This document shows positions 1 through 5,827 of a stretch of DNA of 5,827 nucleotides, in pieces; within the stretch, counting starts at the first letter, position 1; each line of letters begins with the position of its first letter. Source of the DNA: an uncultured Acidobacteriota bacterium (GTDB taxonomy: Bacteria; Acidobacteriota; Thermoanaerobaculia; UBA5066); NCBI GenBank assembly GCA_937902605.1, contig CALFNC010000557.1, positions 1 through 5,827 on the forward strand. Direction: 5' to 3'. Below the pieces are notes generated by a model that had not been told where the DNA came from, made no database searches, and saw nothing but the letters and a program-made list of their open reading frames with translations. The position numbers were made by a program, and so were the translations under genes.

Positions 1-368
1 GGCTCGACGCCGACAACCACCACCTCGGCCGGCAGGTCGCCCAGGAGCGCGGCTGCGCGGAGGATCTCCAGGGCGCTCCCCTCGTGCGGGGACATTCCCT
101 CGGGAGCGCGGACCCACCCGACCTCGTCCGGCGAGAAGACGCGCGCGGAGCCGGGCGCCCCCCCGCTCCGGACGGCGTCCAGGATGACCAGGGCCTTCCG
201 CCCTTCCAGGTGGCCGATCAACGACAGGCCGAGGGTGCCGCCGTCCATCAGCTCGACCCTCCCGCCCCAGCGCGCGACCCGTTCCGACAGCTCACCGACG
301 AGGCGCACCCCGACGCCGTCGTCCCCGAGCAGGATGTTCCCGACGCCTAGAACTAGCACCGGGGCCAC
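1..368 (-). CDS. hyaD: [NiFe]-hydrogenase large-subunit maturation endopeptidase (partial, 3' end off window)
   Basis: This is a HyaD/HybD/HupD/HycI-type endopeptidase, which checks nickel insertion and then cleaves the C-terminal tail of the hydrogenase large subunit in the cytoplasm. I translated 122 residues. The N-terminus carries the family signature LGVGNILLGDDGVGVR (residues 7-22). By alignment with HybD, the three nickel-contacting positions are Asp17 (family Glu/Asp16), Asp64 in LDAV and His95 in MSPHEGS; all are present. The visible part ends at GVE, just where the family has a conserved GxxP turn, so roughly the last quarter is missing at the window edge. I chose the GTG at 368 because it puts MAPVLVLGVGN in register with the family N-terminus. 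No ATG is available in frame and the Shine-Dalgarno sequence is weak; GTG at 359 is the alternative. It starts 32 bp after the cytochrome gene stops, in operon order with its probable substrate. The family call is secure; the exact start is not. Confidence 0.9.
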   Translation of the reverse strand, partial: MAPVLVLGVGNILLGDDGVGVRLVGELSERVARWGGRVELMDGGTLGLSLIGHLEGRKALVILDAVRSGGAPGSARVFSPDEVGWVRAPEGMSPHEGSALEILRAAALLGDLPAEVVVVGVE

Positions 369-400
369 GCTGGCCCGCTCGCCCCCGCCCGGGCTCCCCC

Positions 401-1138
401 TCAGCTCAGCCAGCTCTCGTGGTCCAGGTCCCCCTCCTTGTAGAACTTCTCGCCGGACACCATCGAGCCGACGAGGCCGTTCCTATACTGGAGCCCGTCA
501 TAGAAGACGATGTAGACGTGGAGGATCGCGAAGACGACGAATCCCCATGCGAAGAGGTGGTGGAACATCCTCGCCGACATCGAGCCGCCCAGGAGAGGGA
601 GGATCCAGCCGAAGAGCCGGTCGACCCGCCCGCCCGGGTTCGATTCCGAATAGAGGGCGAGGCCGGTGAAGATCTGCGCCCACCCGAGCCCGATGACGAA
701 GAGCGTGTAGGCGAGGCCGCCGAGGGCGTTGTGGCCCAGATGGATGTGTCCCCGCCCGAGCCTCAGGTAGTCGCTGGCCTGCCGGCCGAGGTCGCTCCAC
801 CACTGGCCCTTCCAGATCATCGGGAACCCCGACCGCGCGTAGTTGTTCCCCATGTAGAACCAGTAGATCCGCCAGAGGAAGCTGACGAGGAAGATGAACG
901 CCGCGGAGAAGTGGACCATCCGGACCGTTCCCATGACGTTGTTGCCGAACGCCTCGCCGGCCGGCGCCATGACCGGGCTGGCGATGTAGAGGCCGCTTGA
1001 GAAGAGCGTTGCCACCGAAAGGGCGTTGACCCAATGGAAGATCCGGATGGGCCACTGCCAGACGTAACGGCGGCGGTAGTACCGGTGGCTGTACCGCTCC
1101 ATGTCGGCCGGATCGTGTGCTCGGATCAGGCTGGCCAT
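401..1138 (-). CDS. hyaC: Ni/Fe-hydrogenase b-type cytochrome subunit (membrane anchor)
   Basis: This 245-residue integral membrane di-heme cytochrome b belongs to the HyaC/HupC/HoxZ family, which anchors the periplasmic hydrogenase dimer and passes its electrons to quinone. Four hydrophobic helices are visible at about residues 33-54, 74-95, 138-162 and 195-213. Candidate heme ligands sit where the family has them: His35 in IFHWVN, His76 in RMVHFS, His193/His194 in MFHHLF, and His207 in ILHVY. FGWILPLLGGS (176-186) and the segment GSMVSGEKFYKEGD near the end also match HoxZ/HyaC-like proteins. The N-terminal 28 residues are rich in Arg and Tyr and presumably cytoplasmic. The length is normal for the family. 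The ATG at 1138 is preceded by AGGAGG, which overlaps the stop codon of the large-subunit gene; the gap is only 9 bp, so translational coupling is likely. The C-terminus runs about a dozen residues past the HoxZ end as I recall it, finishing in DHESWLS. Confidence 0.95.
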   Translation of the reverse strand: MASLIRAHDPADMERYSHRYYRRRYVWQWPIRIFHWVNALSVATLFSSGLYIASPVMAPAGEAFGNNVMGTVRMVHFSAAFIFLVSFLWRIYWFYMGNNYARSGFPMIWKGQWWSDLGRQASDYLRLGRGHIHLGHNALGGLAYTLFVIGLGWAQIFTGLALYSESNPGGRVDRLFGWILPLLGGSMSARMFHHLFAWGFVVFAILHVYIVFYDGLQYRNGLVGSMVSGEKFYKEGDLDHESWLS

Positions 1139-1147
1139 CGTCGCCTC

Positions 1148-2875
1148 CTATCCGATGACGATCTCGGAAAGCGTTTGCCCGTCGGGGCCCAGGACGTGCG
1201 ACGCGCATGCCAGACACGGGTCGAATGAGTGGATGGTCCGGAGGATCTCGACGGGCCGCTGCGGGTCGGCCATCGGCGTCCCGATCAGGGCCGCCTCGTA
1301 GGCACCCGGCTGTCCCTTGGCGTCTCGAGGGGACGCGTTCCAGGTGGACGGGACGACGATCTGGTACGAGGCGATCTTCTCGTCCTGGATCTTCACCCAG
1401 TGGGCCAGGGCGCCGCGGGGCGCCTCGGTGAAGCCGACCCCCTTCGACTCCTTCGGCCAGCTCGATGGCTCCCATTTCTCGGTGTTCGCCGTGGCTGTGT
1501 CGCCGGCTTTCAAGTTCGCGACCAGGCGCTCGAACTCCTCCTTGAGCCAGCGGACCGCGAGGCGCGACTCGAGCCCGCGCGCGGCGGTCCGGCCGAGCGT
1601 GGAGAAGTGCGCCGTGGCGGGGACGTTCAGGCGGCCGAGCGCCTCGGTGACGACGTCTTTGTATTCCGTCTTCCCGCTGGCGAATCCGACGAGCATCCGC
1701 GCGAGCGGGCCGACCTCCATGGCATTCCCCTTCCAGCGGGGCGCCTTGAGCCACGTATAGGCCCCCTTCTCGTCGAGCTGCTGGTAGGGGGGCTTCGGGC
1801 CGGTGTAGTTCGCCTTCGTCACGCCGTCCCACGGGTGGAGCGACGCCTTGGGGTCCGGGTACTCGTACCACGAGTGCGAGATCTCCTCCTGGACCTGCTT
1901 GGCGTCGGCCAGGTCGACCGGCAGGACCTCGGCGAGGTTCTTGTTCAGGATCGCGCCCCGCGGGAAGCGGAACGACGCCACGTCGTCCACGTTCGTTTTC
2001 GACACGTCGCCGTAGACGAGGTAGTTCCCGAGCCCGCCTCCCCATTTCGTCCACTCCGGGTAGAAGGAGGCGATGGCGAGGAGGTCCGGGTAGTAGAGGT
2101 TCTCGACGATCCCCGTCGCCTCGTCGATCAGCGAGCGGATCATGTTGAGCCGCTCCATGTTGATCGCGTTGTCGCTCTGCATGTCGATCGCGCATGCCAT
2201 GCCACCGACGAGGTAGTTCGGGTGGGGATTCTTCCCGCCGAAGATCGTGTGGATCTTGATGATCTCTTTCTGCCAGCGGAGCGCTTCGAGGTAGTGCGCC
2301 ACTGCCATCAGGTTCGCCTCGGGCGGGAGCTTGTATGCCGGATGGCCCCAGTAGGCGTTCTGGAAGATCCCGAGCTGCCCCGACTCGACGAACTTCTTCA
2401 GCGTGCCGGCGATATCGGAGAAGTAGCCCGGCGTCGCCTTGGGCCAGTGGGGGGAGACCTTCTGGGCCAGCTCGGCGGTCGCCTTCGGGTCAGCCTTGAG
2501 CGCCGAGACGACGTCGACCCAGTCGAGAGCGTGCAGGTGGTAGAAGTGGATCACGTGGTCCTGCACGTACTGCGTGAGGAACATGATGTTCCGGATGATC
2601 TCGGCGTTCGCCGGGACTTGGATCTTCAGGGCGTTCTCGACGCAGCGGACCGACGCGAGCGCGTGGACGGTCGTGCAGACACCGCAGATCCGCTCGGCGA
2701 ATGCCCACGCGTCCCGGGGGTCCCGCCCCTGGAGAATCAGCTCCAGCCCGCGCCACATCGTCCCGGAGGAGAGCGCGTCCTTGATGATCCCCTTCTCGTC
2801 GAGGATCGCTTCGATACGGAGATGACCCTCGATGCGGGTCACCGGATCAACGACAACTCTTTGCTGCTGTGCCAT
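1148..2875 (-). CDS. hyaB: [NiFe]-hydrogenase large (catalytic) subunit, group 1
   Basis: This 575-residue catalytic subunit of a membrane-bound uptake hydrogenase oxidises H2 to protons and electrons at a NiFe(CN)2CO centre. Both active-site motifs are intact: RICGVCTTVHA near the N-terminus (Cys64, Cys67, His71) and DPCLACASH near the C-terminus (Cys554, Cys557, His560). RIEGHLRIE (14-22), NPHPNYLVGG (216-225) and EAPRGALAHW (484-493, with the active-site Arg487) are further family landmarks. Cleavage after His560 would release a 15-residue tail that ends in SEIVIG, and the maturation endopeptidase for this step is encoded two genes downstream. There is no signal peptide; by family knowledge the subunit is exported by hitchhiking with the Tat-bearing small subunit. 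The ATG at 2875 has AAGGAGA seven bases upstream, touching the small-subunit stop codon, with 12 bp between the genes. The length is typical for group 1 enzymes. Names hupL and hoxG are used for the same family. Confidence 0.98.
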   Translation of the reverse strand: MAQQQRVVVDPVTRIEGHLRIEAILDEKGIIKDALSSGTMWRGLELILQGRDPRDAWAFAERICGVCTTVHALASVRCVENALKIQVPANAEIIRNIMFLTQYVQDHVIHFYHLHALDWVDVVSALKADPKATAELAQKVSPHWPKATPGYFSDIAGTLKKFVESGQLGIFQNAYWGHPAYKLPPEANLMAVAHYLEALRWQKEIIKIHTIFGGKNPHPNYLVGGMACAIDMQSDNAINMERLNMIRSLIDEATGIVENLYYPDLLAIASFYPEWTKWGGGLGNYLVYGDVSKTNVDDVASFRFPRGAILNKNLAEVLPVDLADAKQVQEEISHSWYEYPDPKASLHPWDGVTKANYTGPKPPYQQLDEKGAYTWLKAPRWKGNAMEVGPLARMLVGFASGKTEYKDVVTEALGRLNVPATAHFSTLGRTAARGLESRLAVRWLKEEFERLVANLKAGDTATANTEKWEPSSWPKESKGVGFTEAPRGALAHWVKIQDEKIASYQIVVPSTWNASPRDAKGQPGAYEAALIGTPMADPQRPVEILRTIHSFDPCLACASHVLGPDGQTLSEIVIG

Positions 2876-2887
2876 CGCCGTCTCTCC

Positions 2888-3997
2888 TTACTCCGAATCC
2901 CGCGACGCGCCCGGCCCCTCGGGCGGCTTCTTGTCCACTGCATTCCGGACGAGGTGCGAGCCGAAATGGGCCGCCACCCCGACGCCCGCCAACACGGCGG
3001 CTGTCTTGCCGATCCGGTCGGGGGTCGACTCGACCCCCGGGAGCGGGACGTTCGCCAGTCGCTGGTAGAAGGGGCCGTTGTCCCAGAAGTTCGCCTCGCT
3101 GCAGCCGATGCAGCCATGCCCCGATCCGATCGGGAACGAGACGCCGTTGTTCCACTTGATCGTGGGGCACGAGTTGTAGGTCATCGGGCCGCGGCACCCC
3201 ATCTTGTAGAGGCACCACCCCTTCCGCGCCCCCTCGTCGTCCCACTTCTCGACGAACTGTCCCGCGTCGAAGAACGACCGGCGGTAACACTTGTCGTGGA
3301 TCCGCTGGGCGTAGAACATCTTCGGGCGGCCCAGGCGGTCGAGATCGGGAAGCCGGTCGAAGGTGAGGACGTAGGTCAGGACGCCCGTCATCACCTCGGC
3401 GATCGGCGGGCAGCCAGGCACGTTGATGATCGGCTTGTTCTTGATGATCTCGTGCACAGGCTTGGCGCCGGTCGGGTTCGGGTGGGCCGCCTGGACGCAG
3501 CCGTTGGAGGCGCACGAGCCCCAGGCCACGACGGCCATGGCGCCCTCTGCGGTCTCCTTTAGGATGTTCAGGAAGGTGTCGCCGCCAACGGTGCAGTAGA
3601 CCCCGCCATCCTTCGTGGGGGCGTTCCCCTCGACGGCCAGGATGTACTTTCCTGCGTACTCCTTCATGATCTTCTTCCGGATCGCCTCGCACTGGGCGCC
3701 GGCAGCCGCCTGGAGCGTGTCGTCGTAGTCGAGCGACACCAGGTTCAGGACGACGTCCTGCGCGATTGGGTGCGACGAGCGGATGAACGACTCGCTGCAG
3801 CAGGTGCACTCGAGGCCGTGGAGCCAGATCACCGGGATCCGGGGCTTGGTCTCCATCGCCTCGACCACCTTCGGCACCAGCGAGGCCGGGAGGCCCAGGG
3901 CCGCGGCCGTCATCGAGCAGAACCGGACGAACGTCCTGCGATCGACGCCATGCGCCTTCAGCAGCCCATACGTGGTGGGTCGGTCGAAATCCCCCAT
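2888..3997 (-). CDS. hyaA: [NiFe]-hydrogenase small subunit, Tat-exported, six-cysteine (O2-tolerant) type
   Basis: This 369-residue electron-transfer subunit carries three iron-sulfur clusters from the NiFe site to the cytochrome. A Tat signal lies at residues 19-39 (DRRTFVRFC followed by a hydrophobic stretch MTAAALGL). Proximal-cluster cysteines are Cys64, 66, 67, 162, 167 and 196. The CTCC motif (64-67) and the extra cysteine in [10 protein letters not shown] (160-169) are the two supernumerary positions of the [4Fe-3S] cluster in O2-tolerant enzymes. Distal-cluster ligands are His234, Cys237, Cys262 and Cys268; the medial [3Fe-4S] ligands are Cys277, Cys296 and Cys299. All sit exactly 47 residues beyond the E. 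coli Hyd-1 numbering as I recall it. A hydrophobic helix near residues 330-350 is the usual C-terminal membrane anchor, followed by a charged tail. I prefer the ATG at 3997, which has an excellent Shine-Dalgarno sequence, over the in-frame ATG at 4045, whose 16 extra residues look unlike the family. It is the first gene of the operon. Names hupS and hoxK are equivalent. Confidence 0.97.
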   Translation of the reverse strand: MGDFDRPTTYGLLKAHGVDRRTFVRFCSMTAAALGLPASLVPKVVEAMETKPRIPVIWLHGLECTCCSESFIRSSHPIAQDVVLNLVSLDYDDTLQAAAGAQCEAIRKKIMKEYAGKYILAVEGNAPTKDGGVYCTVGGDTFLNILKETAEGAMAVVAWGSCASNGCVQAAHPNPTGAKPVHEIIKNKPIINVPGCPPIAEVMTGVLTYVLTFDRLPDLDRLGRPKMFYAQRIHDKCYRRSFFDAGQFVEKWDDEGARKGWCLYKMGCRGPMTYNSCPTIKWNNGVSFPIGSGHGCIGCSEANFWDNGPFYQRLANVPLPGVESTPDRIGKTAAVLAGVGVAAHFGSHLVRNAVDKKPPEGPGASRDSE

Positions 3998-4002
3998 CGC
4001 GG

Positions 4003-4010
4003 CCTCCTTC
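4003..4010 (-). promoter_or_regulatory. Ribosome binding site that sets the hydrogenase small-subunit start
   Basis: GAAGGAGG is a near-perfect Shine-Dalgarno sequence lying five bases before the ATG at 3997. It supports that start over the in-frame ATG at 4045, which would begin a longer protein before the Tat motif. Confidence 0.85.
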
Positions 4011-4129
4011 AGGAACGTCCTTATTCCGAGTTGTTGCAGGATCATGACGAACGCGCCAGCCCGGATCTATCGTCTATTTGATCCATACCGACTGATACAA
4101 ACGAATCATTTACTCGGGACGATCCCGCC
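4011..4129 (-). promoter_or_regulatory. Probable control region of the hydrogenase operon
   Basis: This non-coding stretch lies between the trpB terminator candidate and the first hydrogenase gene. Its core, about 4063-4116, is clearly richer in A/T than the rest of the window, as expected for a promoter. I see no convincing sigma-70 pair: the best -35-like hexamer, TTGTAT at 4100-4095, has only a poor -10 partner 17-18 bases downstream (near 4077-4072). I also see no proper -24/-12 sigma-54 site, although some hydrogenase operons use one. Small inverted repeats are CGGGA/TCCCG (4115-4119/4123-4127), GGATC/GATCC (4063-4067/4080-4084) and the imperfect ACTGAT/ATCATT (4091-4096/4105-4110). Assignment as a promoter region rests on position, base composition and the terminator upstream, not on a recognised motif. 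Confidence 0.45.
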
Positions 4130-4180
4130 AAGAAAAAGCGATCAGCTGCCGGCGGGGACCTTCGGCAGATGCGTCATCGC
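4130..4180 (-). terminator. Candidate intrinsic terminator at the 3' end of trpB
   Basis: Read on the minus strand, the last codons of trpB and its stop can fold into a hairpin: GCGAT (4180-4176), a 4-nt bulge, CA, one mismatch, CTGCCG (4168-4163), an 11-nt loop, CGGCAG (4151-4146), one mismatch, TG, ATCGC (4142-4138). The stem is immediately followed by TTTTTCTT (4137-4130). About 13 base pairs abutting a U-rich tract is the standard shape of a Rho-independent terminator. The bulge and mismatch weaken it, and the hairpin overlaps translated sequence, so ribosomes could affect folding. If it works, the hydrogenase genes are a transcription unit separate from trpB. Confidence 0.55.
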
Positions 4181-5515
4181 CTCCTCGACGGCGTGGTCCG
4201 GATACTCGTAGTCCTCCAGGAGCCCGTGGTGGTAGCTCTCGTAGGCGGTCATGTCGAAGTGACCATGCCCCGAGAGGTTGAATGCGATCACCTTCTTCTG
4301 GCCCGACTCCCGGCACTGGATCGCCTCGTCGATGGCCGCCCGGATCGCGTGCGCCGATTCGGGCGCCGGGATGATCCCCTCGGTCTTCGAGAAGAGGACC
4401 GCGGCCTCGAACGTCTCCAGCTGCCGCGCCGAGCGGGCCACGACGTCGCCATGGTTGACGAGGGCGCTCACGGAGGGCGCCATCCCGTGATAGCGGAGGC
4501 CGCCGGCGTGGATCCCAGGCGGGATGAACGTGTGGCCGAGCGTGTACATCTTGACGCTGGGGGCCGTGGCGGCCGTGTCGCCGAAGTCGAAGGTGTACTT
4601 CCCCTTGGTCAGCGTCGGGCAGGAGGCCGGCTCGACGGCCACGATCTTCGTCTTCTTCCCTTCCGTCAGGTTCTTGTGGACGAACGGGAAGGCGAAGCCG
4701 GCGAAATTGGAGCCGCCGCCGGCGCAGGCGATGACGACGTCCGGGTATTCCCCCGCCATCTCCATCTGCTCGAGCGCCTCGAGGCCGATCACCGTCTGGT
4801 GCATCATGACGTGCCCCAAGACCGACCCGAGGCTGTATTTCTTCGTCCCGCCGCTCGTCACTGCCACCTCGACGGCTTCCGAGATCGCGATGCCGAGCGA
4901 GCCCGGGGACTCCGGGTCCTCCTCGAGGACCCGCTTCCCAAAGTGGGTCCGGTCGGTCGGGCTCGGGAAGACGTGGGCGTCGAAGTTCTCCATGATGATC
5001 CGGCGGTACGGCTTCTGGTGGTAGGAGATCTTCACCATGAAGATCTCGAGCGACAGCCCGAAGAAGTTGCAGGCCATCGCCAGAGCCGAGCCCCACTGCC
5101 CCGCCCCCGTCTCGGTCGTCAGCGCCTTCGTCCCCGCCTCCTTGTTGTAGAAGGCCTGGGCTACGGCCGTGTTCGGCTTGTGGGACCCGACCGGGCTGAC
5201 GGTCTCGTTCTTGTAGTAGATGTGCGCAGGCGTGCCAAGCGCCTTCTCGAGGCGGACCGCCCGGTGCATCGGCGTTGGCCGCCACATCCGGTAGATCTCG
5301 CGGACCGGCTCCGGGATCTCCACCCATCGGTCCTGGCAGACCTCCTGCATCACGATGTTCATCGGGAAGAGGACCCCGAGGAAGTCTGGGGTCACCGGCT
5401 GCATCGTCCCGGGGTGGAGCACCGGCGTCGGCGGCACCGGCATGTCGGCATTGATGTTGTACCAGGCCTTCGGGAGACGGGACTGGTCCAACTGGAAGCG
5501 GGTGCGATCGCTCAT
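4142..5515 (-). CDS. trpB: TrpB2-type tryptophan synthase beta-like PLP-dependent enzyme
   Basis: This 457-residue protein belongs to the TrpB2 branch of pyridoxal-phosphate tryptophan synthase beta chains, which join indole to L-serine to give tryptophan. It is longer than ordinary TrpB1 (about 400 residues), mainly because of an N-terminal extension. The PLP lysine is Lys113 in GSHKPNTA (110-117). The substrate-binding loop with the catalytic glutamate is ETGAGQWG (135-142), and the cofactor-phosphate loop is CAGGGSN (264-270). Other TrpB2-like blocks are RPTPMHRA (79-86) and, near the C-terminus, NLSGHGHFDMTAYE. All key residues are present, so it should be active. I chose the ATG at 5515 because it has GGGGAG five bases upstream; a GTG at 5560 would add 15 residues with a poor ribosome site. 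No trpA or other trp gene is visible nearby, so an indole-salvage or serine-deaminating role is possible, as proposed for some stand-alone TrpB2 proteins. The specific in vivo role is inference. Confidence 0.93.
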   Translation of the reverse strand: MSDRTRFQLDQSRLPKAWYNINADMPVPPTPVLHPGTMQPVTPDFLGVLFPMNIVMQEVCQDRWVEIPEPVREIYRMWRPTPMHRAVRLEKALGTPAHIYYKNETVSPVGSHKPNTAVAQAFYNKEAGTKALTTETGAGQWGSALAMACNFFGLSLEIFMVKISYHQKPYRRIIMENFDAHVFPSPTDRTHFGKRVLEEDPESPGSLGIAISEAVEVAVTSGGTKKYSLGSVLGHVMMHQTVIGLEALEQMEMAGEYPDVVIACAGGGSNFAGFAFPFVHKNLTEGKKTKIVAVEPASCPTLTKGKYTFDFGDTAATAPSVKMYTLGHTFIPPGIHAGGLRYHGMAPSVSALVNHGDVVARSARQLETFEAAVLFSKTEGIIPAPESAHAIRAAIDEAIQCRESGQKKVIAFNLSGHGHFDMTAYESYHHGLLEDYEYPDHAVEEAMTHLPKVPAGS

Positions 5516-5520
5516 TGTTT

Positions 5521-5528
5521 CTCCCCTC
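5521..5528 (-). promoter_or_regulatory. Ribosome binding site that sets the trpB start
   Basis: GAGGGGAG lies five bases before the ATG at 5515 and decides that start over the upstream in-frame GTG at 5560. Its 5' end touches the 3' arm of an inverted repeat (5527-5549), so access to it could depend on RNA folding. Confidence 0.7.
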
Positions 5529-5549
5529 GTCTCGGAATGCGCGAGACGA
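5527..5549 (-). repeat. Perfect 8-bp inverted repeat in the trpB leader (hairpin or operator)
   Basis: The arms TCGTCTCG and CGAGACGA (5527-5534 and 5542-5549) are perfect complements separated by 7 bases. The element fills the middle of the 71-bp gap between the transporter stop codon and the trpB start, directly against the trpB Shine-Dalgarno sequence. It is not followed by a U-tract in the minus-strand transcript, so it is not an intrinsic terminator in that direction. A protein-binding palindrome or an RNA hairpin that modulates trpB translation are both possible; nothing in the sequence chooses between them. Confidence 0.5.
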
Positions 5550-5586
5550 TAGCGCGCCACGGGGACGTCGCGCCAGGGGGAAAAAC

Positions 5587-5827
5587 CTAGTCCGGCCGGC
5601 CCCTCCAGGAGTCCCAGGCCATGTAGGCGACCAGGACGAGGTACGCGACGATCGCGAGCCGCTCGCCGCCCACCCCTTCGCCGTTGTGGAACGAGTACGA
5701 GAGAGGACCAAGGCTCACCTTGGTCCCGAAGAACTTCAGGAGCGCCGCCACCACGCCCATCCCCGCCCCGCCGGCGATGAACCCGGACGCGATCAGGGTC
5801 CCGCGCTGGCTCCGACCCGACTTGAGC
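5587..5827 (-). CDS. OPT-family oligopeptide transporter, C-terminal fragment (5' end off window)
   Basis: The open frame enters from the right edge and ends at a TAG at 5589-5587, giving 79 visible residues. The segment RGTLIASGFIAGGAGMGVV resembles the last conserved region of prokaryotic OPT (oligopeptide transporter) family proteins, where an ASG(L/F)IAGxxxMGV block leads into a transmembrane helix. Two hydrophobic helices are visible, at about residues 11-33 of the fragment and 57-70 (LAIVAYLVLVAYMA), separated by a polar loop with HNGEGVGGE. The short tail DSWRGRPD is polar. OPT proteins are inner-membrane secondary transporters for peptides or, in some branches, metal chelates; the substrate cannot be judged from this piece. 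It lies 71 bp upstream of trpB on the same strand, so read-through is possible. The family assignment is from recall of the conserved block and only the C-terminus is seen, so confidence is moderate. Confidence 0.72.
   Translation of the reverse strand, partial: LKSGRSQRGTLIASGFIAGGAGMGVVAALLKFFGTKVSLGPLSYSFHNGEGVGGERLAIVAYLVLVAYMAWDSWRGRPD

Noticed and set aside
498..2195. A 565-codon open frame on the minus strand overlapping the large-subunit and cytochrome genes.
   Set aside because: It is an out-of-frame reading of two well-supported genes, rich in Arg, Pro and Gly and without motifs.
1229..3562. A 777-codon open frame on the plus strand, antisense to both hydrogenase structural genes.
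   Set aside because: The translation is dominated by Arg, Asp, Val, Leu, Pro and Gly with no recognisable domain, and it lies opposite two unambiguous hydrogenase genes. High GC at third positions makes stop codons rare in the opposing frame.
3998..4045. An alternative ATG at 4045 that would extend the small subunit by 16 residues.
   Set aside because: It lacks a good ribosome site, while the ATG at 3997 has GAAGGAGG at ideal spacing and places the Tat motif at the usual distance from the N-terminus.
4025..4129. A sigma-54 promoter for the hydrogenase operon (TGGCGCG and TTGGCGGG were inspected).
   Set aside because: Neither is followed at the required spacing by the -12 GC element.
4169..5590. 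A 473-codon plus-strand frame opposite trpB, and a 533-codon minus-strand frame (5711-4110) through the same gene.
   Set aside because: Both are GC-driven shadows of trpB, with low-complexity Arg/Pro/Gly/Asp-rich translations and no family match that I recognise.
5581..5609. A possible terminator after the OPT gene: CCTGG/CTAGG arms followed by TTTTT.
   Set aside because: Only five pairs including a G-T wobble, with a 14-nt loop; too weak to call, although the T-run directly after the stop codon is real.
1..5827. CRISPR arrays, tRNA or rRNA genes, insertion sequences, and phage or defence genes.
   Set aside because: No repeat-spacer pattern, no tRNA-like cloverleaf, no transposase motif and no flanking direct repeats were seen; nearly all of the window is accounted for by the five minus-strand genes.

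Overview
This is a GC-rich bacterial chromosomal segment. Every gene I can support lies on the minus strand, so transcription runs from high to low coordinates. Third positions are strongly G/C-biased, which leaves long spurious open frames in other frames and on the plus strand. The gene content fits an aerobic or microaerobic GC-rich bacterium able to oxidise H2. I cannot assign a phylum from this window alone.

In transcription order: the 3' end of an OPT-family oligopeptide transporter gene (5827-5587, 5' end outside the window); a 71-bp gap containing an 8-bp inverted repeat next to a ribosome binding site; a complete stand-alone TrpB2-type tryptophan synthase beta-like gene (5515-4142) whose 3' end appears to form an intrinsic terminator; a 144-bp intergenic region with an AT-rich core and small inverted repeats, the likely control region of the next operon; then a tight group 1 [NiFe] uptake hydrogenase operon. 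The operon encodes the Tat-exported iron-sulfur small subunit (3997-2888), the catalytic large subunit (2875-1148), the di-heme b-type cytochrome anchor (1138-401), and the start of the large-subunit maturation endopeptidase (368 to the left edge, 3' end outside the window). Gaps between the three structural genes are 12 and 9 bp, with each downstream Shine-Dalgarno sequence overlapping or touching the upstream stop codon.

The hydrogenase works as one unit. The small and large subunits fold and acquire cofactors in the cytoplasm, the endopeptidase removes a predicted 15-residue tail from the large subunit, the dimer is exported through the Tat signal on the small subunit, and the cytochrome passes electrons from periplasmic H2 oxidation to the quinone pool. 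The small subunit carries all six cysteines of the [4Fe-3S] proximal cluster with the spacing of E. coli hydrogenase 1, so the enzyme is predicted to be oxygen-tolerant. This is the most informative single observation here. I do not see a wholly undescribed system; the remaining points of interest are regulatory (terminator, inverted repeats) and the company of the TrpB2 gene.
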